NCBI GenBank assembly: GCA_905147135.1
Contig: LR990044.1
Location: 16,124,122-16,188,121, forward strand
Direction of reading: 5' to 3'
Length of the DNA stretch: 64,000 nt
Source of the DNA: Blastobasis lacticolella
Taxonomy: Eukaryota; Arthropoda; Insecta; Lepidoptera; Blastobasidae
Position numbers and translations under genes: made by a program. The notes under the pieces were generated by a model. The model saw only the letters and a program-made list of their open reading frames with translations, was not told the DNA's origin and did no database searches. How positions within the stretch are numbered: the stretch's first letter is position 1; each line of letters begins with the position of its first letter. This document shows positions 58,960 through 64,000 of this stretch, piece after piece.

Positions 58960-61900
58960 CTGGCAGTGCAACACCCCTTTTCGTAGCTACAGTAAGTCTG
59001 ACTAAACAAAAAAAGGCCTTGCCTTTGAACGAATACACGTCTCATCAAAACGTCTTGATTGTTTTTTACTTCTGAAAAACTGCAATTCTGGGAATTCTAA
59101 AAACAACCAGCCATCAAAAATAGCTCACCATAAAGATAAAAAGACTAGCGTTATGAAACTCCAATTACGCTGTTAACACATTAATTGCTGTACTAAAACT
59201 GTTTTGTTAAAAGAACTCCCGCGGATGTTTCAACGTATTACAGAGCGGAGAATAATAAGCCGTAGCTAGCTACATATACATGTGTATATCGTGTGCGTGT
59301 ACCAACACATAGGTATGTGTTTCACTAAATACACAACTCCACGTTACATAATAGAGCGTAAAGTGTCACAGCCACAGTATTTGCTTCTCGGCAAATGTAA
59401 ACACCATTTCAATTGAATTTGTTTGCACAAGCATGCCAACTGTCAAGCCTCCCGCCATATTTTAGCCCCAGGATATATAGGAAGAAACAGCCTCTGTACG
59501 TCGTGATATAATAGATGATTTTCCTACTCACTGAGGCAACGCGTGTAAGAGTGGAACAGATAAATCTTTTTATTCTACTGTTGCGTGTGAAAGTGATAGC
59601 TATTCTTTCTTCAAACTTATGAAACATCTGACCCCTCCTTAAGATATATCTATATTAAGGTTTGGACGAGAAATTTGTCCTCCACCTGACGCGGTGCCAA
59701 TAATAATGGTTTTGGTGTGGCTTACCAATAAACAAGGGAAAAGCGACAGTCACCTTCCATGCGTCCATATTGGATAGTAGGTACCTAAGTAAAAACTCTT
59801 TATTGCATATACTAAAGTAAACAGTGTAATAATCAAACGCTGTAGATATTGATCTAATTTATATCCCTATCACAGCTGAAACGTAACATATAAAATAATT
59901 ATGGTGTGATATTGTATTTGAACAAAACCTCTTAAATACCTTTTATAATAAATATGGGTATATTTCAAAATCAGTCCACAATTGGCGGAGAAATCGATGA
60001 ACATAGAAAATAACATGTGTCACAAATTGTTTACTTCCCCCTTTTTGCAAGCCGACTAAAAGACAACCATTGTCTGATGTTGCATCGAAGCGCAGAACAA
60101 TCGACTATCACGCCTCACGCAGTCTGCATTGTGCATGTCATTAGATACCCAGTGAATAGATCCATCCATGCAAATGGAGACGCTTCCAACTATTTTCTAA
60201 GCAATTCTACTCTCTAAGTTTGTTACTAGTTAGTCTTCGTAGCCACTGATGGTAAGGGCGTTTCCGCATTGCGTCCGACCCGAAATCGAAAAATTACTGT
60301 CCGTGGTAACCACAGTACTATGTCCTTGACAGCTTAGCCGCCGGCCAGACAGAAAAGACTGATCTGATCATCGTCTAACGGAACTGCTCATCATCAGGCA
60401 GGCCGCATGTTTGATCTTCGACAGCTTTTTAATGTCTAAGGTCGTTTTCAGTGGCATGTCTAATGCATCGCTCGAGTATCCTGACAGCATGACATAGTAA
60501 TTTATTACGACATTGTTCTCATCATTGTTTTATTTTTGACATTATAAAACTTACCGTAGGTGGTAATATTATTAAATTTTGACATTAAGTATCAATTTCA
60601 CCTTATTGTTATTGTTATTGATTAATTACTTGTGTAAATTCAGCGCTTTCTACTAGGAAAATATTTTTATTGAAATGTATTCATTGACGATCTCTTTTGT
60701 AGTTTTAAATATAACACAATATTTACATGTAAGTACCTAAATACTGTAAAATGAGAAATTAAATACATCTCAATCTACCATCTTCTTATCAGTGTCGCCT
60801 GTCCTTTACCGCCATTGTTGATCAATACGTGATCGACTAGTTAGAATTAAACGTGCTGACAGTTCGTGCTGTGACCAATTACTAGTAGTATTAAATAAGT
60901 ACACAAACTACTTGAAGTTTATAATAATTTAGGTTCGGTTTCGATAATATAATGATTAGGAAACACCCTCGCAGGCAATTGTATGCATTATAAAGGTTGA
61001 ACCAAAGCGGCTTGTGCGTATAGGTGGAAGATCCACGACATTACGCTCTATAGCAAAATCGTCTTATGAAACAGTTACTGATTTATAATTATACTTAAGT
61101 ATCTACTTACTGGTATCGAATCAGTCGATACTTATTTGTTTGTTTCTTTAAATGAAGTCGTCAAAGTATTCCCAATTCCAGAATTATTTGGCGACGAATT
61201 GGTAAAGAACTATAGAGCCTTTGAATTTTCGAGAGTTCGCTGAAGGGAATTAAATATGTAACAATCAATTTTTAACAAGTAAAACTTTTCAAATTAAGTA
61301 ATTCTAAGAATAACTTAGAATTTAAGTGGTAGGGCTTCAAAAGAAAGGCTGTTGCACTTTACACAAAATAAGTTACAGACATTTTATTTTTGACCTTGCT
61401 TTAAAAATAAAAAGCTTGTTTTGTTTGTCACAAACACGGACCTGAAAAAATTTTGAATACTTTCTTAAATCATGAGTGAAGCATAAAAATGGGTGACCAT
61501 TTATGAGTGTGCGTGCTTTGACATCGTCACTGGCATGCCAGCGCGATACAAAAACAAACAAAATGGCGGTGAATTGTTGTAGGTCATGTACAATAAATAA
61601 ATTGTCAAGAAGATGTCTTTCCTTGCATGCTTCACTTCTCTTTAATGTAGAATGGTGTCCGTACTTTTTTCTGATCAGTGGTCACAAACATAGTCTTTGT
61701 CACACATACGGTATTGTTACCATCGTGAGTATACGTATGAATAGAGGATTAGTTGCAATAACGAGCCAATTAATGAGTAATTTCTTCATGGCCTTTTTGT
61801 CTCACAGGAAAACATGCCAACAATTTCTCACAATATTTATTTCGCGCCATCGTAAATACGTCGGTGTCTCCAATGACAGGAATAGATCGTGAAAACTGTC

Positions 61901-62160
61901 ACGTTGTAGTAATTAGCGAGTGGTCTCGTGACGTTTGTAGACGGAGGCGCGGCTGGGAACAAAATTATAACTTCTGTATTATGTCACCGTATCACTGTGA
62001 ACACCGTCAGTTCAAAATTTATCTGGCGAGATTTTAGGCAATCAAATTTTTTTTAATTTGAAACAAAATTAAGTTACTTTCTGGTAAATTGCATTTAATA
62101 TTTTGTATACAATAAAGAATAAGAATAAAATTCACAAAACCGTCATATTTTTATTTTTGT
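58960..62160. other. No gene recognised
   Basis: Contains an unassigned 129-codon frame (61503-61892) with an internal ATG in good context at 61563. It shows no family resemblance and no repeat match. Otherwise AT-rich. Confidence 0.4.
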
Positions 62161-62164
62161 TGAA

Positions 62165-62925
62165 GGAGGAGGTTTATAGTTAGTCCAAAAAGATCCTTCT
62201 GACAAAGTGCCGCAGTGCCCTTTCCATCTCAAAAGGTATCGGGATCCTTGTTGTCGACATATCGGGTAGTGAGCGATTCCGGAGTCACCTAGAAGGTAAC
62301 TGGCTTCGAAAAAGCTTGGAGTGCTTAACCGCTCCAAGCGATACTTCACCTCAGGGCAGCGCCTGCTGCTGTACAAGGCACAGGTACGGCCTCATATGGA
62401 GTATTGTTTTTTGGGCTGGCGAAACTGCCAACCTGCTTAATCCTCTGGACTTCATACAAAGACGCGCCGTACGAATTGTCGATGATCCCATACAAACAAG
62501 CAAGTAAGAACCACTGGCTAACCGAAGGGACTTTGGCTCCCTGTGTGTGTTCTATCGGCTGTACAATGGAGAGTGTTCCGAGGAACTTTTCGATGTGGTG
62601 CCCACAGCACAATTCCGCCATCGCACCACCCACCGTGGGCTGGGTACTCATCCCCACAGCTAAGACCCTCTGTTGGTCACCACGCAAAGGTTTGAAAGAA
62701 CGTTTCTCGCTCGTACGATTCGGATGTGTAATGAGCTCCCAGCCACAGTGTTTTCTTTGGACTATGACATGGGATCGTTCAAGAGGTATATTAGAGGTCT
62801 TTTCAGAGGTGGGCAACGCATTGGTGACTCCCCTGGTGTTCCTATTGTCCATAGGCGGCGGTGACCACTTTCCATCAGGTGCCCCGCTTGCCTGTATGTC
62901 GGCCGTATAAATAAAAAATAACAGA
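62165..62925 (+). pseudogene. CR1/Jockey-like retrotransposon, 3' coding part and 3' end
   Basis: In changing frames: LYKAQVRPHMEYC, LDFIQRRAVRIVDDP, VFYRLYNGECSEELFDVVPT, RTTHRGLGTHPHS, then RTIRMCNELPATVFSLDYD and MGSFKRYIRGLF. It stops near 62865 and ends with CATCAGGTGCCCCGCTTGCC and AATAAAAAAT. Polymerase core missing; several frameshifts. Confidence 0.8.
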
Positions 62926-62929
62926 AAAA

Positions 62930-63750
62930 AGTATTTTTTAAAGCTAATGAAATGCCATTTATGTTTGAATATGATCTCGGCCAAATGGCCGCTGCGTTGT
63001 TTATTCTACCTAAAGGGAAATCCATTCCATTAAAAGTGGACTCCATCGCTAAACAAAATTTTGTATGGAGGAAAAAATTAACATCAGCGAATAATTTCAC
63101 GTTGGATATCGAGATTGAGCAATCTAACTCCATTAGATTATATTCTTTGGAGGTATATCTACGACGTTAAACTAGAGATGATAGAATACAACATTCGGTT
63201 AGTTGTTAGATAATGCGGCTGTTTGCTGCGACATGTGTGAAAATTTAACATCCAGATTGGACCATCTACGCGCCAGTCGCGGCGGACACATGGCCGAATT
63301 CTTGTTCAAACATAAAAAGCATTTTATTATTTCTCCAATAAAGCTAATTTAAAGTAAATTAAAACTGTTTTTCTTGGTTCAAATTAAATTTAGAAACCAA
63401 CGATTTAAAAAAATCCGCCTATGTAAGAAAAAAAAATTATGAAACATGAATATAACTTAACTTTTAATCTGTTTTTTCTCAGTTGACTTATCTGCATCTT
63501 ATCGAAGTAAATATACATTTATAAATAATTGTTTTAAATTATTTGTGGCGCATCAAAGAATCTTTTTATTTTAATATAAATCGGGTATAAAATATCTTAA
63601 ATACCTGGGTACCCGAGTATAAAACCCTAGTCATGAAGAAGAGAGATGGAAGAGATCTCTTGCAGAGATAAGCTCGCATTTGTAAACTATGTTTAAGTTC
63701 TAACAATGTAACATTGTTTTATGCACAATAAAGAATATATATATATACTA
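62930..63750. other. No gene recognised
   Basis: AT-rich sequence between repeats; ATATATAT near 63735. Confidence 0.45.
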
Positions 63751-63751
63751 G

Positions 63752-64000
63752 TGGACCCGGCGCGACTTCGTTCGCGTAGCGTTCTAACCCTACACCACCC
63801 TACCTCTAGTTCTACCCTTCCCTACACCTACCCTACACCTACCCTACACCTACCCTACACCTACCCTACACGATTTTCCCGCTTTTCTTTTCAAATTTTT
63901 TTTGCTAAAAACCTCACGGAGCCCGAGACCTTTCCAACGAATGCAAAACCGTGGAATTCGGTTCGTGCTTTCTGGAGTTATAGCGTCAAGAAGGAAAACC
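63752..64000 (-). repeat. Dispersed repeat family D with 11-bp tandem array
   Basis: ACTAGTGGACCCGGCGCGAC is the inverse of the family D end. The unit CCCTACACCTA repeats 4.7 times at 63820-63871. The repeat continues to the window edge. Confidence 0.7.

Noticed and set aside
61503..61892. 129-codon frame as a gene
   Set aside because: No ATG-supported family match, no splice or promoter signals, and composition like surrounding non-coding sequence; left as undecided rather than annotated.
62346..62984. 212-codon minus-strand frame
   Set aside because: It is antisense to a plus-strand retrotransposon C-terminus and has no family resemblance of its own.

Overview
This window looks like part of a moth or butterfly (Lepidoptera) genome. 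It is AT-rich and dominated by transposable elements. It carries RTE retrotransposons ending in GATGAT-type tails, CR1/Jockey-like fragments, tRNA-derived SINEs and small inverted-repeat elements. No bacterial operon, rRNA, functional tRNA or CRISPR array was seen. Assignment to Lepidoptera rests on recognising these repeat types and was not tested by search.

One host gene can be reconstructed: a Rhesus-type (Rh/AMT superfamily) ammonia transporter on the minus strand. Ten coding exons run from the start codon at 45062-45064 down to the stop at 21664-21666. All splice sites were read by eye, and nine of the ten exons join in frame. The exception is exon 1 to exon 2, where the phases do not match, so a small exon is probably hidden in the 11 kb intron 2. 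One intron uses a GC-AG donor. A CpG-rich, TATA-containing segment near 52.8 kb is a plausible promoter and non-coding first exon. The rest of the gene is intron, filled with SINEs and retrotransposon debris.

Region by region: 1-930 holds repeat ends. 3.9-8.1 kb is a deeply nested, largely palindromic transposon nest: a small inverted-repeat element carries two oppositely oriented 8-bp-TSD DNA transposons, and one of those carries an RTE and a SINE, each with its own target-site duplication. 8.1-20 kb is mostly unrecognised sequence, with a cluster of CTCF-core-like motifs near 12.0-12.4 kb, a SINE with a perfect 20-bp duplication at 15.9-16.2 kb and a broken reverse transcriptase at 16.9-17.5 kb. 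20.9-45.1 kb is the Rh gene; its introns hold a broken multicopy-family gene (31.2-32.0 kb) and an RNase H-bearing non-LTR element (34.4-36.3 kb). 45.6-50.6 kb holds a copia remnant, a second degenerate reverse transcriptase, a SINE split by another element, and a long 5'-truncated reverse transcriptase ORF (48.9-49.9 kb). 50.6-64 kb is mixed repeats and unrecognised sequence, ending in an 11-bp tandem array.

The open frames with recognisable protein similarity other than the Rh exons belong to mobile elements or to a pseudogene. The most notable signals are the nested palindrome, the missing Rh exon, and a tRNA-Gly-derived SINE family carrying a CTCF-core-like motif in every copy.
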